Source of the DNA: Todiramphus chloris collaris
Taxonomy: Eukaryota; Chordata; Aves; Coraciiformes; Alcedinidae
Assembly: GCA_025345505.1 (NCBI GenBank)
Contig: JANVCC010000112.1
Coordinates: forward strand, 560,284-624,283
Reading direction: 5' to 3'
Length of the DNA stretch: 64,000 nt
Position numbers and translations under genes: made by a program. Numbering within the stretch: the stretch's first letter is position 1; every line of letters begins with the position of its first letter. Positions 11,980-25,069 of the stretch are shown one piece after another. The notes under the pieces were generated by a model. That model ran no database searches. It had not been told where the DNA came from and worked only from the letters and a program-made list of their open reading frames with translations.

Positions 11980-14257
11980 GTTGAATACTAGGCAGCAAAT
12001 ACAGGGTGTTTTGTACAACGCTGGTTCCAAGCCTGGGTGAAGGGTGTTTTATGACACCTCACAGGAAAACAGGAGAAGCAGGAAGCCCTTAAGAAAAGAA
12101 TTAGTCAATGAACTGGAAAGATGTGCAACACCATGTGTTAGATCAAGGGAAATTTGGCCAGAAAGGCTCTTGCTAGAGTGTGTTAACATGTCTGTGAGTA
12201 TCAGAGAAACCTCACTAACTTCACAGAAATTTGTTCAGTGACCTTTCTAGAAGGGGGAAAGTTATTGACAACCTGTGCTAGCTTCCAGCAGCTTCTTATG
12301 TCCAAAAAATACGTACCAAATTATTGAAGGCTTTGTGTTAGCACCTGGCAGTCGCTACTGGACAGCAGAAGCAGCAGGAATTCTCTCTTTAAAGACTTCA
12401 AATGGACCAGTGTGCACATGCAATTCCCTTCCTGACCTCTGCCCAAAAATATTACTTGAGCCAAGTAGGGGAGGATAAATTAATTTTGTTAAAACTGCTG
12501 ACCTTTCGTGTTTCATTTTCATCCCACATTAGAACAGAAGCAAAAATCTTTCTCTGAAAGCAAATGACAACAGTCCATCACTTGGTGATTTCGTGAGGGT
12601 TTTCATGCAGGTCTAGCCTTGCTCTTCTCCTTTAATGCAGGCCCACCAGCTCACTCAGAAACAGCAAATGACTAAAAAGCTCTGGACAGAAGCTTCTGCT
12701 TGACAAAAACCTGTTAAAACTTGCACATCACTGCAAGAGCATTCACTTCCCAAATTTCATTGAGCTGAAAATGTTCTGTTCGGCTGCAATTCACACTCCC
12801 CTGGATCCATTCTCCTTCTGTGCTGCACAGTGGATTACGTAAACTCAGAAGCTAATTCTAAGCAGATGGACCTGATTCTACTTGCTTTTCTTTTCTTGTT
12901 TTTTTTTTTTGCCAGCCCATCCATTCCTGTGCCAGCAGGAAACCCAGCCACATTGGGAAACATCCTCCTTTTACTTCTATACAAGGCAAACCAAAGCGCT
13001 TCTGCTGTAGCGTTCACTTTTTGGCCCCTGCAACCTAAATTGATGCTTTCAACCAACAGCTGCCATGGCTTTCGCTTTAGGTCACCGTTCAAATGGTTCC
13101 CAAGCTTTTATGTGCTCTTCTCATTGAGCAAACAGTGGTTTCATGTTTTCATGCTGTAAAACTCCTGTTTTCTGGCACTCAGTCTGCCTGTAGTATTAAG
13201 TTCTCCAGGGCAGTCCAATCTGCCCTGGTCTTCTGGGAAGTACCTCATACTGAGGACTGAGCTGTGAGGTTAAAGTACAGACAGCACAGACCCAGACATT
13301 CATGCTGGAAAGACATTTCTGTGGAAATAGCCACGTTTGACACATTAAAAAAAGGGTAATGCTTGCAAAAGCAATAGACCATTGTTTCAAAGTGGAGGAA
13401 AAACTGGTTATTTCAAGCTACCTGGCTGCAAGATTTATTTAAAATACTGAAGTAGTTAATATAATTAAAATTAAAATGAAGCTTTCTGGGATAATTCTTT
13501 CAGCTTGGAACAAGTGGTTATTTTCCTCCACAATTGATTCCCCAAAACTGTTGAAATTTGGTCTTTTTGGCCATCCAGCCCTGGGGTTTGAGCACATTCT
13601 GTGGTCTATGAGATGTTCAAATTTCTCCTGTTCTTCCCACTCAAGCTAGAAGGGGGCACCCACACTTCCTACCAAAGCATCACTCTTCAAATTACTCTTT
13701 ACTTCCTGAGAATTCCAGAATGTGATGTATTGAGGGCATGTCTGCTGTGTCATTGTCTTAGTTAAACATAGAAATCAACTCCTTTAGCCCAGGAAAGTGC
13801 ACCCTGTTCTTCGATTTGTGGCCTCCCCTTTGTGCTCTAGCACCAGGACAGGAGTTAACTTCATCACATACTTAGTGGCCATTCACTGCTCACACATTTC
13901 TACTCTGATACTCTTGATGACCCATTGTTCTCCTTCATGGAAATCACAGAGCATCTGGAATAAAATCTCATAAGCCTCTAATTTGTAAGCAGGGGTCCAG
14001 CTTCAGGGGTTAAAAGATACATGGAACGGATGCTGCAGTACAGAGCCTTCCATAACTGCCTTAATTCTGTCTCACATTTTGCAAGGGTAGGAGTCACACC
14101 CACCCTGCTACCCCATGTCTTGCAGCAAAGCAACATGTCATCAAAACACTGGATGCAGATTCAGCTTTGCAGTATTAGAGAGCCTCTTGAATATTAAAAA
14201 AAAAAAACCCAAACAAAGCCAAACAACAAAAACCAGCCCCTGTGAAATAGGAAAATG

Positions 14258-14342
14258 CTATTTTACTGGGGCAGGGGGGGAGGAAGCTGAGACACGGAGA
14301 TTAAATAAAGTCTTCTGGAAGCAGAACCATTTATCCCAGCCA
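14258..14342 (-). mobile_element. Possible ancient MIR-type SINE fragment
   Basis: The segment 'gaggaagctgagacacggag' followed by 'attaaataa', preceded by 'ttttact', resembles the reverse complement of the MIR 3' half (consensus roughly gaggaaactgaggcacagag, then ttaagtaac). Similarity continues weakly to about 14342. This is a by-eye match to an old, highly diverged family. Confidence 0.45.
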
Positions 14343-14751
14343 TCCCAAATAACCTTCTGCTCTGCCCTCATGACTTTTCCTTTCTTGTTGGTGCCTCATG
14401 TCTGCAGCCATCTATAAAACTGCTGCTGCTTTAGGTTCTCAGTGAGACTTAGAGCAGCTGGTCTGTGCAGAGTAATGACCTTGTCATAGTCAAACATAGT
14501 GCCTATAACTTCAGTGCTGAGGAACACTGGCAAGGTACACAGGACTCTCGCTGCTAGACTTTGTTGTTAGACTTACTCTTTGGATATGAACTTGTATTTA
14601 TTTCTCCCCGTATGCTATAGCATATTTCACAAAGATGACGTTTATTAGAGATCAAGATGAAAAACAGTGTAGCAGTATGGGAAGGAAAAGATTTATGGTC
14701 AGGGTACCGGGCTGGGGATGGGGAGAGCAAAGTGCTTTAGTTTGAATAAGG

Positions 14752-14792
14752 TCTCTACTTTGGTTGTAAAATGGAGATAAAATTATCATTCT
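14752..14792 (+). mobile_element. Possible ancient MIR/L2-type tail fragment
   Basis: 'tgtaaaatggagataaaat' resembles the MIR/L2 3' region (tgtaaaatggggataataat). The match is short, so chance similarity is a real possibility. Confidence 0.3.
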
Positions 14793-14799
14793 TTAGAGC

Positions 14800-15792
14800 T
14801 ACTCCTGAACTAGACTAAGCATCTGTGAGGCTTTATGATCAGAACAAAGCAAACAACATAATCCTCAGGATTACTTTGGTGGGGGTTTTTATTTATATCA
14901 TCCATCATCTTACTGTCTGCTTCATCCCCACATCCCAGCAGCTGCTTTTATAGTCCTCCTGCCATGATGGAGTGGTCACTGTCTGGACCATGCTCAGGAG
15001 GTGGGACAGGCTGTCCCTGAGAGGTTCGCTTGTTTGGACTGAAGGTTTGAAATCATTCGTGGTGCAGAGAGCAGGAGTGAGGAACAAAGTCACTGTTATT
15101 CTGAAATGTCTGTACTTTTAGCAAACTGAATTGTCACGTGGAAGGTGGTGTATTAGGAATCTCTTTGTTTTAAAGGAAGTTAATCTTCTGTATTCAGCTG
15201 GCAGGTCATTGCAAGGCTTTAATGTTAAAAAAAGCTGGTCATTCGTCGTTAGCTAAAATTTCACTGCAACTCCATTAAGAAAATAACTAAACAGAGAAGG
15301 AGAAACAATTAAAATCCTTCTATTGTGTTAAAGAGGGAGAGAGCGGAACAACGGTGCAAGCTCTTCCAGGTTTCAAATTCAATTTAGTTTTTATTATTTG
15401 ATACAAATGAGAAGTCTGTCATTAGAAGATTCATTAGTGCTCCTGGTAGTTCCTGAATTCTCTTGTTCAGTGACCAGATGACTGTAGTGCCTGGCTATGG
15501 GAGCAGGGGGATGCCTGACTCCACAGATATTCCTAGCTGGCTGCAAAACCATCAAACACCCGCTGAAAACGGCAGTCTGAAATTGCTACCTAAGCAAAAT
15601 CAGTCCTTTTTCCCCAAGAGAGCAAGCCTGATGGCTACACCATCAAAAAGATTACAGCTGCGGATTCGTTCACAGATGGAGAACACCAACACCATCTCTC
15701 AGCTCTGCTTGCAGTGTTATTCCCTCTTGTTTTATTCTCTGTTTTGCTGATGTTTGTAAAGTATCTCCAGAGGCAGGGGTTCAACGACTCGG
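14800..15792. other. Intergenic sequence, no gene recognised
   Basis: Unique AT-rich sequence. An open frame of 95 codons at 15463-15750 (plus) has no recognisable motif and ends before the adjoining CR1 copy. Confidence 0.5.
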
Positions 15793-16231
15793 GCTACAAA
15801 GCTGGTAAAGGGTTTGGAGCATGTGTCTCATAAGAAAAGGCTGAAGGATCTGGGGCCGTTCAGCCTTGAGAAGACAAGGCTGAGGGGAGACCTTCTTGCC
15901 CTCTGCAGCACCTGAAGGGAAGGTGCAGCGAGGTGGGAGCTGGGCTGTTCTCCCTGGGGACAAGGGACAGAACAAGAGGCAATGGCCTGAAGCTGCCCCA
16001 GGGGAGGGTCAGGCTGGATCTCAGGAAGCATCTCTTTCCAGAAAGGGTTGGCAGGCCCTGGAATGGGCTGCCCAGGGAGCTGCTGGAGTCCCCAGCCCTG
16101 GAGGGGTTTAAGAGCCGGGCAGATGTTGTGCTCAGGGACAGGGCTGAGTGGTTTTGATAGGGCTGGGAGTAAGGCTGGACTGGATGAGCTTGAAGGTCTC
16201 TTCCAGCTGAAACTATTCTATGATTCTATGA
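15793..16231 (+). mobile_element. CR1 LINE, 5'-truncated 3' part (about 440 bp)
   Basis: Contains the last part of the CR1 ORF2 region ('ttcagccttgagaagacaag', 'aggggagaccttcttgcc') and the 3' UTR ('ctggaatgggctgcccaggg', 'ggactggatgagcttgaagg'). It ends in the diagnostic tail 'attctatgattctatga'. Frameshifts and stops break the reading frame, so it is a dead copy. The overlapping open frames at 15896-16332 are by-products of this element. Confidence 0.95.
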
Positions 16232-19084
16232 CTCCCAGCAGGAGTCAATCTTGCCACCTAAACGAGGACATTTCTCTGTTCTTGACTAGGACATTGTCCA
16301 TCCTGGGCACAGAGCCTGCCACATCAAGGTAGCACGTCTGCCTACAAATCTCCTTCTTAGGAAGTCTGCCTCCTTTCCTGGTGATTTAGAAAATTGCATT
16401 TCATATGTAGATATGCTCCTTGCCTGCTTTGAAAGCAGTGTTTGGATATTACAGTAAATATCTCTTTAGGTGAAAAACAACCTAAGCAGGGAGCTAAGCA
16501 AAATTATTAACACTCTGCAGTCAAGCAGGGGCTTAATTTACTTTGAATCCATTCATTTAGTTTGAATTCCTCTGGTTTTCTAATGCAGGTTTCACTATAG
16601 GAAATGGATTAAGCGATGTCCATGAGGCATAGAAGAGAGAAAAGTAATGTATCCATTTTCTGTTTTCATGAATTTATTGCTACTTTAAAGATACTCTCAG
16701 GGTACTGGTGTGTTTGGGAATGATGGTTTTGCTGGTTAGCAGCCAGGCACAGCAGTAAGCTTGGATGAGCCTGGCTTTCCGGAAGAACAGTGGTTTATAG
16801 TTGTCCCAATTTTTTTGTTCTGCATTCAAAGATATTTCCTGACATTGCCTCATCTGACATGGAATCTGCCCATGACTCAAAACATCACAGTCTGGAAAAT
16901 GCACAGTCAAGATGCTTGTCAAAACCTCCCGCCTGGGCTGAATTGGTCCAGAAACCCCATCGAGATTGCTCCTGAAACAAGGGTGATTTCTACTGGCTCG
17001 CATGCTGTGATTGATGCCTAGGAGTTGAAATGGGGTTCTGCTGTCAGGCATGTGGAGAGTGGATAGTCAGAGCAAAATGAAGTCTACTGCAGTTACCTAT
17101 TTTTAGACCTCAGGGAAAATAGCTGGTTCCAGAGGTTAGCTGAGATGCAGATTACTGGCCTGACTTTCATTTACCCTGAGGACTCCCACCTTGGATGGAG
17201 CAGGGAGTGGTTTGGGTTTTATTAATGTGAGACAGTGAGAAAGGATATAATAGGGCAGAGGGTCAGCAAGGACTGTGTACTTGGCAACTAGAAGAGTTTT
17301 GTAAAGCCTGTGGTTTAACCCCGGGTGAATTAAATTTTCTTCAAAAGCAAAGCTCATTGCCTTGCAGCAGCGATGCTCACAGACCCCATGCGTACACAAG
17401 CAGGCTTGTCTCAGTGCCTGCTGACCAGCTCTGCCTCAGCCAGACCCTCCCAGCCTGCTTGGAGGAGAGGAGGAGAATTAAGTTGCAAAATATCATTGGT
17501 TTGGTTTTTTTTTTTTCCCCAGGACTGAAGGGGGACCGTCCTTTCAAATCCTCTCACTGCAGTAAGATCCTCTATAGCCCACTCCTGCTCTTGGCATCTC
17601 TCCCTCCCCTATTCTGTTGTGATCTGATTCCAGATTCCTATATGCTGGTGGTGCCTGTATTTGCATCCTAATTGTTAGGCTGCCAAACAAGCATATTAAT
17701 TAATGTTCTTCACCGTTCTACCCCTGTGTGCCTGGCAGATTTCCACAGATACTTTTAGCCTGGTCTCTCTTCTCCTTTAGCCTGTTGCATAGCTTAGTAA
17801 AAAAATGCAGCCCTGAGAGAGAGGACATGTTCTGTGGTGCATATTATTATAATTACAGCAGCTTTTTCTTTCCCAAGGTGTCAGGTATCAGCAGTCTGTT
17901 CATATGCAGGTTCTAATTAACAGAACAGCTTAGGAAAGTCTTAAAATGGCTGCATGGTGATTTCAGCCAATCTATCTATTTAAGGTTGGATCCAGACCCC
18001 TGGGAGGTGCAGGAGGGGCAAATTGGCCCATGTTTCTAATAACTTCTTCCTTTGCGAAAGCAGAGAACTATTTTTCTTCTAGGCTCTTTCCATCAGCAGA
18101 TATTGATCACTTAACAAAGCCAGTATTTCAGCTACGAAAGGCTTTTGATTAAAATTTCCCTTGGCAGACTCTTGGATTAGATATTTTATCATCATCATGA
18201 ACACTAGAGCCCCATAATATAAAAAAGGGAAATGAAATGAGGAGGCAGTAACCTGAAGTAAGAAGTGGAAAATTATATATTAAATGCCAGACACATACTC
18301 TTAGATACTACTGTGCCACTTTACATATTGTACAGTCAATTAGATTTCATAGGGATGTCACTGCAGAAAAATCTCCGGGGCTAAAAAGATTCTCTTTAAT
18401 CTAAGCATCCTGAATAGTGCCTGTAAATCTTACTGGTTTTGTTAAGGGGCTGTAAATTTTCTGCTGTGTTCTTGTTGTAATTGGAATTCTCTCTGCCTTA
18501 GAAAATGGAGTTTGTTTTGAAAGGGAACCAAACTGTCTGCTACAAAATCTGCTCTGGTATAGCTGAAGTTTCAGCTATAGGGAGAGAGCTGATAGTCTGA
18601 ATAAATGCTACTGGAGATGAGTCAGCTGCAGAGGAGGAGATGACTGTTCAAGTAACTTGCTGTCAAAAGAAAAGAAAAAAAAATTGGAAAAAAAAAAAGT
18701 GAGGAAAAAACCCAAACAAACACCCCCCCCCCCTTTGAGATTCAATAAAAAGGAAGAAAGCAGCACTTTCTTTAGCTGTAAGGCAGCAGTGTTGATCAGA
18801 CATGACAAAGGAAGATTTTTGGGTTTGTTTTTTCTTTCTTTTTTTTTCTTATTAATGCAAGAACTTGGACAAAATTAATCTCTTACAAATGATCCATCCT
18901 GGCACTTAGAGGCTACTGATAATGTCTAGGTGAGTGGTTAAGTCCTTTCTCATGTGGTTCTTTTAAGCTGTTTCAGCAAGGAACTCTTTCAGGGATGGTA
19001 CAACTAACACAACATTGAGCTGATTAATGAATTTGGTTAAGTGTGTTTCTCCAGAACAACAGCCATTTTTAAGTTCATGGTAAA
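16232..19084. other. Intergenic sequence, no gene recognised
   Basis: Mostly AT-rich unique sequence. Simple-sequence patches include an A-rich stretch ending in a run of C at 18666-18733 and a T-rich patch at 18817-18850. No coding region is recognisable; the 123-codon minus frame at 16680-17051 has no known motif. Confidence 0.5.
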
Positions 19085-19262
19085 TAGTTGCAAGCACAGT
19101 CATTCAGAGAGAATGCAGAAGGGAGTAGTAAGAATCAGGTGATAGAAGGCTTCAAGGTCTTCTGCCATTTCTCTCAGTAAAGGGACTGATTGGGGGACCT
19201 CCAATATCAGAGCTCCAGAGGCTTGAAAATGCCTCAGGAGAGACGTGATCGCCTCTCAGCAC
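19085..19262 (+). mobile_element. Possible heavily decayed CR1 fragment
   Basis: Islands such as 'gagagaatgcagaagggag' and 'aggagagacgtgatcgcctc' follow the order seen in the CR1 ORF2 3' region (gagaggatgcag..., then ...ggagaccttatcgctctc). The sequence between is barely alignable. If real it is an old copy, in the same orientation as its neighbours. Confidence 0.35.
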
Positions 19263-22176
19263 AGAACCAAGGTGGTGTTGAGGAGGACATGAAAGAAAGC
19301 AGACGCACGACAGAATGTACTTAAAGTTATCAACAATCAGTAAATTATTTGGTTTCCTGCGCTGCTTCCAAGTGCTAACACGTTAAGTCGGCAAAAAGTC
19401 AGGGAAAAAGTTTGGTTCAACAAAAGGTAGTAAATGCCACTTTTTAGTTGCTCTGTCCCACGCAAGTAAAATTAGTATATTAATCCAAGTCATTGCACCT
19501 ATGTCTGCAATGCAAGTGCTTATATCTGACCTAGCTAATTCGGTAGCCTTAATAAACAAGAGAGAAAGATTCATGTAGACGAAATGGGGAAACCTCTTTT
19601 ATCAACAAACTGAAAGTCCTATGGCTTACATTATTTCTCCCACTCTGTGGGAAAATAATTAAGCAAAACCAACAGTTTCCTGACTGGAAGGGAATCTCTG
19701 CTGACCTCAATTACAGCATGGGAAAGATGGAAATAATTTTTTGTGTTCTGTTTAAACCAGACAGAATAGCTTGTAGGCAGGTTGTATTTGATTTACAAAG
19801 GCTAGAAGACAATATTAACTAAGTCAATTAATTATGAGCTTTAAATTACCTCGTATTAGGCATATACCCCTTTTGTGTTTTAGCATTCCAAAATAAATCA
19901 TCCCGTTTTTGTTGCTACTCCCCAGCTGCAATCTAAAGTAAACCTCACTGAAGAACCCCAAGTGGCCAAGCAAGAAGGAAAGTATTGGAAAAGGCATTTC
20001 AAAAGCATGAAGAAACCAAGGCTGGCAGGCAGAAAAGTAATAAGCAACAATTCAGATTCTTATACCTGGATCCCCAAAGCTGATTGTTTGTATTCAGACC
20101 AAAAATGTAACAGACTGAAATTAATTTAGTCTATGACATTTTTCCCTTTGTTGCCTTATTAGTTTGGAAACAAAGATATTACTGTTGGATGGCTCCTCAA
20201 AACCCTTTAAGTTTTCCCTCTGGGCTTTAATAATTAAAGCCATTCAATGAAGTGAATTCACTGCAGTACTAAGACAAGGTGGTTTCAAACCCACCAGACT
20301 TAATGTTGATTAAAATTTTTCCCTGGGCAGCAATAAGCAGCCAACAGCTGACTCAGAGTTTCTTGTTAAGTAGGATTTGAGTACCTAATTCTCATTTTTT
20401 GTGGAAAAAACCCCAACATTGTTATAGAGGAAGAGGTCAACAGATGCACAACTAGAACCCACTATTTAATCCACCTTAAAGGCCAGCTTTAAGTATGGCT
20501 GTGTCTGCAAAACTGTTGTAGTTAGGGGTAGGATATTTTGAAACCCAAAGTGCTGACTCTTACCAAAATCACTCTGAGTTTTAAAGACAGGTGGGTGAAG
20601 AGAGATGCTGACAGCATTATACCCCCCGTGAAAGGTTAAGCCTGTCAGAAACCAACCTGAAACACGCTGCTATAGCTTTGCCCTTTGACAAGGCCAAAAT
20701 GTATTGGCCCCTGAAACAGAAACCTGCACGTTCACGGCGGAGTGCTCGCAAATTCACACGGGAGACTGTGGAAGAAGCAACAAATACATGAGCACAATCT
20801 GCCTAGGCTTTCATTTGTTTCTCTCCCCCTTTTCGATTCACAGTTTACAATGGCTTTATGATAACACAGCTACAAATAAGTCGGCTGTTCATCCACCGTG
20901 AAATGATTTTTTTTAAAGTTGTATCCATTATCCGAGTCGGAAGAGGCACCGCTCTCCTTGCTTATTGTGCTAGCAAAAAGAGCTCCCAGCAACGCAAAGA
21001 TTATTGACAAGGGTAGCTGGCTGGGTGTTGTCTTTTTTCCCTAGCTCTGTAGAGCTACTTCGCAACGTCGGTGCCAGCTTCTTCAAAATGTTTCATCTTT
21101 CAGCTAATTAGTTGGATAGAATGGTCTTGCCTGAAGCATCAGATAAAAAGAGTATGGATTTTGTTAACGACTGGCATTCGATTTGAGGCCGATTCCCTAG
21201 CAAGGAAACTTGTGATACTGTAGGAAACCAACTAGTGTTTTCTTCTGTGCTTTCCAAACTTGTGCTTCAGTGTTTTATGAGACCACAGATGACACAATTC
21301 CTGCTGAATTCAATTCCTCCACATTCAAACTGAAGTCAGTACTGGCAGATGCTTGCATGTTTTTACCAAGCTTATGCCTAAAGTGTATCTACTGTGGGTC
21401 ACAGGACAGAGCCTGGGTGATGAGGTAATGCTGGTGGTGTCCACCAAGCAAAAATGAGCCATTTCTTAGCCTATCCTGCTCACATGAGTAGTTCCAATCT
21501 ATAAAGACAACTCTTCTATTAAGGACTGCTTGCTCAGGGAAAGTATTTGGGAAGTTTATAGCTCCTATTGTAGCATCTTCACAATACCCGTGTGTGAATT
21601 TCTAGTCCTAACTATGAATCTGGCAATATGGTATAAATTTAATTTTCAGTAAAAATGAAAAAAAAAAGGGATATCTTTCTACATAATATAGTTAAATAAA
21701 AATATGCTTTGAAATGACAACAATGCTGTTCAGTGCTGCGCTCATTCGGAGTGACTGAGAAGTAAGCATAGCTGAAAGCAGATGTGAATAGTTCAGCCTA
21801 GTGAGATTATTTGCACTCAGTGAAAGGCTGAAAGTAAAGATCATAAAGCTAACATTTACATTCCTTCTGATTTAATCATGAAAGAAGTCTTTAGCAAATG
21901 ATTTGACCTTTAACAAAAGGGGTTTTTTTCAATATTTCTGGAAAATGTAACGGTATTCTCCTCTATTTAAGCGGTACTTTTGTTTTACTCTTAGTATTTA
22001 TGATTGAGTATGAATAATTGTTCTCCATCAGGGTGGGTGGGTGATTTTTCCTGTGAAGTTAAAGCAAATCAGTGAGGCAACTATAACTAACTCTACATTA
22101 GTGGCCATTTTACACTGTGTTAAAAAAGCTCTTATTGGTAATTTACATAATGGCAAGCTGTACATACACTCATTTG
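19263..22176. other. Intergenic sequence, no gene recognised
   Basis: AT-rich unique sequence lacking recent repeats. No RNA gene or protein motif was recognised. Confidence 0.5.
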
Positions 22177-22999
22177 GGACCTGGACAGGCTGGAGAGCTG
22201 GGCCCATGCCAGCCTCATGAAGTTCAGCAAGGCCAAATGCAAGGTCCTCCATCTGGGTCGGAGCAATCCCAAGCACCAGTGTAGGCTGGGCAGTGACTGG
22301 CTGGAGAGCAGCCCTGAAGAGAAGGACTTGGGAGTGCTGCTGGATGAGAAGCTCACCCTGAGCCATCAGCTGCTCTCGCAGCCCAGAAAGCCAATCGTGT
22401 CCTGGGCTGCAGCAAGAGCAGCGTGGCCAGCAGGGCCAGGGAGGGGATTCTGCCCTCTGCTCCACTCCGGTGAGACCTCCCCTGCAGCACTGTGTCCAGC
22501 TCTGGAGCCCCTGGTACAGGAAAGAGATGGACGTGCTGGAACGTGTCCAGAGCAGGGCCAGGAGGATGCTCAGAGGGCTGGAGCACCTCTGCTATGGGGA
22601 CAGACTGAGAGAGCTGGGGCTGTTCAGCCTGGAGAAGAGAAGGCTCTGGGGAGACCTTCTTGTGGCCTCCCAGGATCTGAAGGGGCTACAAGAAAGCTGG
22701 GGAGGGACTTTTTAGGCTGTGGGGCAGTGACAGGACTGGAGGGGATGGATTAAAACTAGAGAGAGGTTGGTTCAGGTTGGACATGAGGAAGAATTTCTTC
22801 CCCAGGAGGCTGGGGAGACACTGGAAGGGGTTGCCCAGAGAGGTGGTGGAAGCCCCATCCTTGGAAGTGTTTCAGGCCAGGCTGGCTGGGGCTGTGAGCA
22901 ACCTGCTCTAGTGGGAGGGGTCCCTGCCCATGGCAGGGGGGTGGAACTGGGTCAGCTTTGAGGTCCCTTCCAGACCTGACAATTCCGTGATTCTGTGAT
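22177..22999 (+). mobile_element. CR1 LINE, 5'-truncated, with ORF2 C-terminal remnant (about 820 bp)
   Basis: The longest CR1 copy in the window. Codons from 22217 read as the C-terminal part of CR1 ORF2, the reverse transcriptase polyprotein (MKFSKAKCKVLHLG, then EEKDLGVLLDEKL). After a frameshift, a second frame gives the [12 protein letters not shown] segment at about 22613-22648. The 3' UTR follows ('ggttgcccagagaggtggtg', 'tggaactgggtcagctttga') and the element ends in 'ccgtgattctgtgatg'. The endonuclease domain and catalytic RT core are missing, so it cannot move by itself. It belongs to the same subfamily as the minus-strand copy at 41478-41930. Confidence 0.96.
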
Positions 23000-23033
23000 G
23001 TGTTCCAAGTGCAGCTGTTGCACATCCACAGCA

Positions 23034-23062
23034 ATACACACATATATATTATATATAAATGT
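23034..23062. repeat. Short AC/AT dinucleotide repeat
   Basis: 'acacacatatatattatata' lies 35 bases beyond the 3' end of the CR1 copy. Confidence 0.7.
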
Positions 23063-24209
23063 GCTTTCCAGATGGTGGTTTGTGTTTTGATTCATTCATA
23101 TACAACATAAACAAAAACAATTAACAGTTTGATTTCATTTACTGAAAACCATTGACCTAAACATTGCATTTTAGGCTCATGTAAAAATTACATGGATGCC
23201 TTCATCCTGCAACGAGTTCCCCTTACCACCTTGAGAACAGGGACATACCTCAGGGTGGATTTGATACGGGCTGGTAAATACTGCGCACACCAGACAGGTA
23301 CCAAGCTATGAGCCTAAGTGGCACTAACCAACTCTTAACAACAGAAATGGCAGACGATGGTGGTTGGGTCATGAAGTGGGTAGCCTTCTGAAGGTGGGGA
23401 AATAGCTCAGAAACGTGTGTACAACCACAGGCCTCCTGCAGCAAAGCAGGAAGGAGGTTGAACTTCACCCCCCGTGCCACATTTTAATTTCTGCAGTATG
23501 CCGTTCCTCGGGACTACTCGGGGACTTGCAGCGCTTCCGATTCGCTGAGAAGATGCTGAAACCCAGATGGAGCTGTTCATTTCCTCTGTTGCCGCTGACA
23601 ATGAGACGTAGCAATGCTCGTCTATATTATTTATAGAAAAGAGCTCTCACAATGGTTCATGTGGGACCAGCAGAGGCTTCCAGCCGCTGCGTGAAGTGCT
23701 GAATGCCCAGCGCTCTCCTGGGCCGCTCGCTATTGATCAGCGAGGACCAGGCTGTGAACAGCTGGCTGTGCGAGATTAGAAGTGTGACCTGGGAGGGTTA
23801 GATCCTAATAAACTGGCGGAGCCACAAGCTGCAGAGACCAAATGAATTCGTATCCTCTGAGCTTTCACGGCACAAACGCTGTCACCCTAAGAGCGTGCAA
23901 AACCAACAAAGAGGTTTTCTGTGGAGGCAGAGGGACATCTGCTGTAATTAGACTGGGGCACAGATGGGACGCGTTGTATCCAGGTTAACTGGCCCTTATT
24001 ACAATATACGTTCCCTTTGAATCCAGGTGAGCTGCCTTTTGCTGCTAAATATTTAAAGCCTCATACAAAGCATGCCGACTATGTCTTCATAAGGGTTATC
24101 TGGTCCCAGGAGTACTCAGGCTTAGAGGGTGCCCACAGCCTCTCTGGCCATCTTGCAGTGTCACGTGAAGTACAGAAAGACACCTTGCGGAAAAAGAGCC
24201 AGTTACGAG
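23063..24209. other. Unique sequence with a CpG-enriched segment
   Basis: AT-rich to about 23470. From 23480 to 23990 it is richer in GC and CpG than the surroundings and contains no recognisable repeat. That is compatible with a conserved regulatory element, but no comparison is available. The short open frames are not recognised proteins. Confidence 0.4.
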
Positions 24210-24488
24210 AGGACAGTGACCGAGGGGGAATGGACTAAAGTTGCGTCAGGGGAGGTTTAGATTGGATATTAGGAGGAAATTCTTCACTGAGAGGGTGGTC
24301 AGGCACTGGAACAGGCTGCCCAGGGAGCTGGTGGAGTCACCATCCCTGGAGGGGTTTAAAGAATGATTAGATGTGGAGCTTGAGGATCTGGTGTAGTGCT
24401 CAGAGAAATGCTAGGACAAAGGTTGGACTTGATGACCCTGGAGGTCCTTTCCAACCATAATGATTCTATGATTCTATGATTCTATGAT
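24210..24488 (+). mobile_element. CR1 LINE 3' end (about 280 bp)
   Basis: Typical CR1 3' UTR with 'aggggaggtttagattggat', 'actggaacaggctgcccagg', 'ggttggacttgatgaccctg' and 'tccaacc'. It ends in three clean ATTCTATG tail units, the best preserved tail in the window. It is heavily 5'-truncated and carries no coding capacity. Confidence 0.96.
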
Positions 24489-25003
24489 AGAGATTTGTGA
24501 TAGGCCATTATCTGAGATGTATCATCTCTGCATCAGATATTTTAACAGCCAATGATAAGGACTCCTTACCCTGGTGAGACTGAAACCTAAAGCAGACAGA
24601 AGAAGAGATAAGTTAATGCAGGTTGGCATTATATTGCCCAGTCTTGGTCTGCAGTAGCAGCAGTTGCACCTTTTTCTTCTCTGTTTTGTTAGCAGCATCT
24701 GTAATTGTTGAAAGACCCATTGATGTAACTCACTTAACCACTTCCATCTGTAATACAGCTCTTTAGGAATGTGTAATTTAACTCCTCCCTCCTGCCCAGG
24801 ACCTATCCAATATTTCTTTCCTACTACAAATTACGTGGCAAGTCTAAATGTAATCATATGAAGATGCTGTAACTGTCTTCTCTGAGATGTCCTACAGCTT
24901 TTCCTATTCTAAAGAGATGTAAGAAGCCCATTTCAAGAACAATAATAGAACTGGTTAATTTGCAGTTAATTTGCAGTTTATTTTTGTTGTTCTTTGGAAA
25001 CTG

Positions 25004-25069
25004 CTGAAAACACACAGAAAATGCACTGAAAACACATAGAAAATGCACTGAAAACACACAGAAAATTGG
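25004..25069 (+). repeat. 22-bp tandem repeat, three copies
   Basis: Unit CTGAAAACACACAGAAAATG plus CA is repeated three times head to tail. There is one substitution in the second copy and changes at the end of the third. Just upstream (about 24955-24980) an 11-base unit GTTAATTTGCA is also doubled. Confidence 0.9.

Larger units (their letters stand above)
10554..14257. other. Intergenic sequence, no gene recognised
   Basis: AT-rich unique sequence with two trinucleotide repeats described separately. Homeodomain-like TAAT motifs cluster around 13430-13560. The small open frames carry no recognisable domain. Confidence 0.5.

Noticed and set aside
15896-16332. Several overlapping plus frames of 71-94 codons
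   Set aside because: They are fragments of a CR1 element in different frames, not genes.
18666-18850. A-rich and T-rich patches that might form a long hairpin
   Set aside because: The arms pair only as homopolymer runs and the mixed parts do not complement properly.
22028-22465. 145-codon minus frame
   Set aside because: Antisense to the CR1 ORF2 remnant at 22177-22999.
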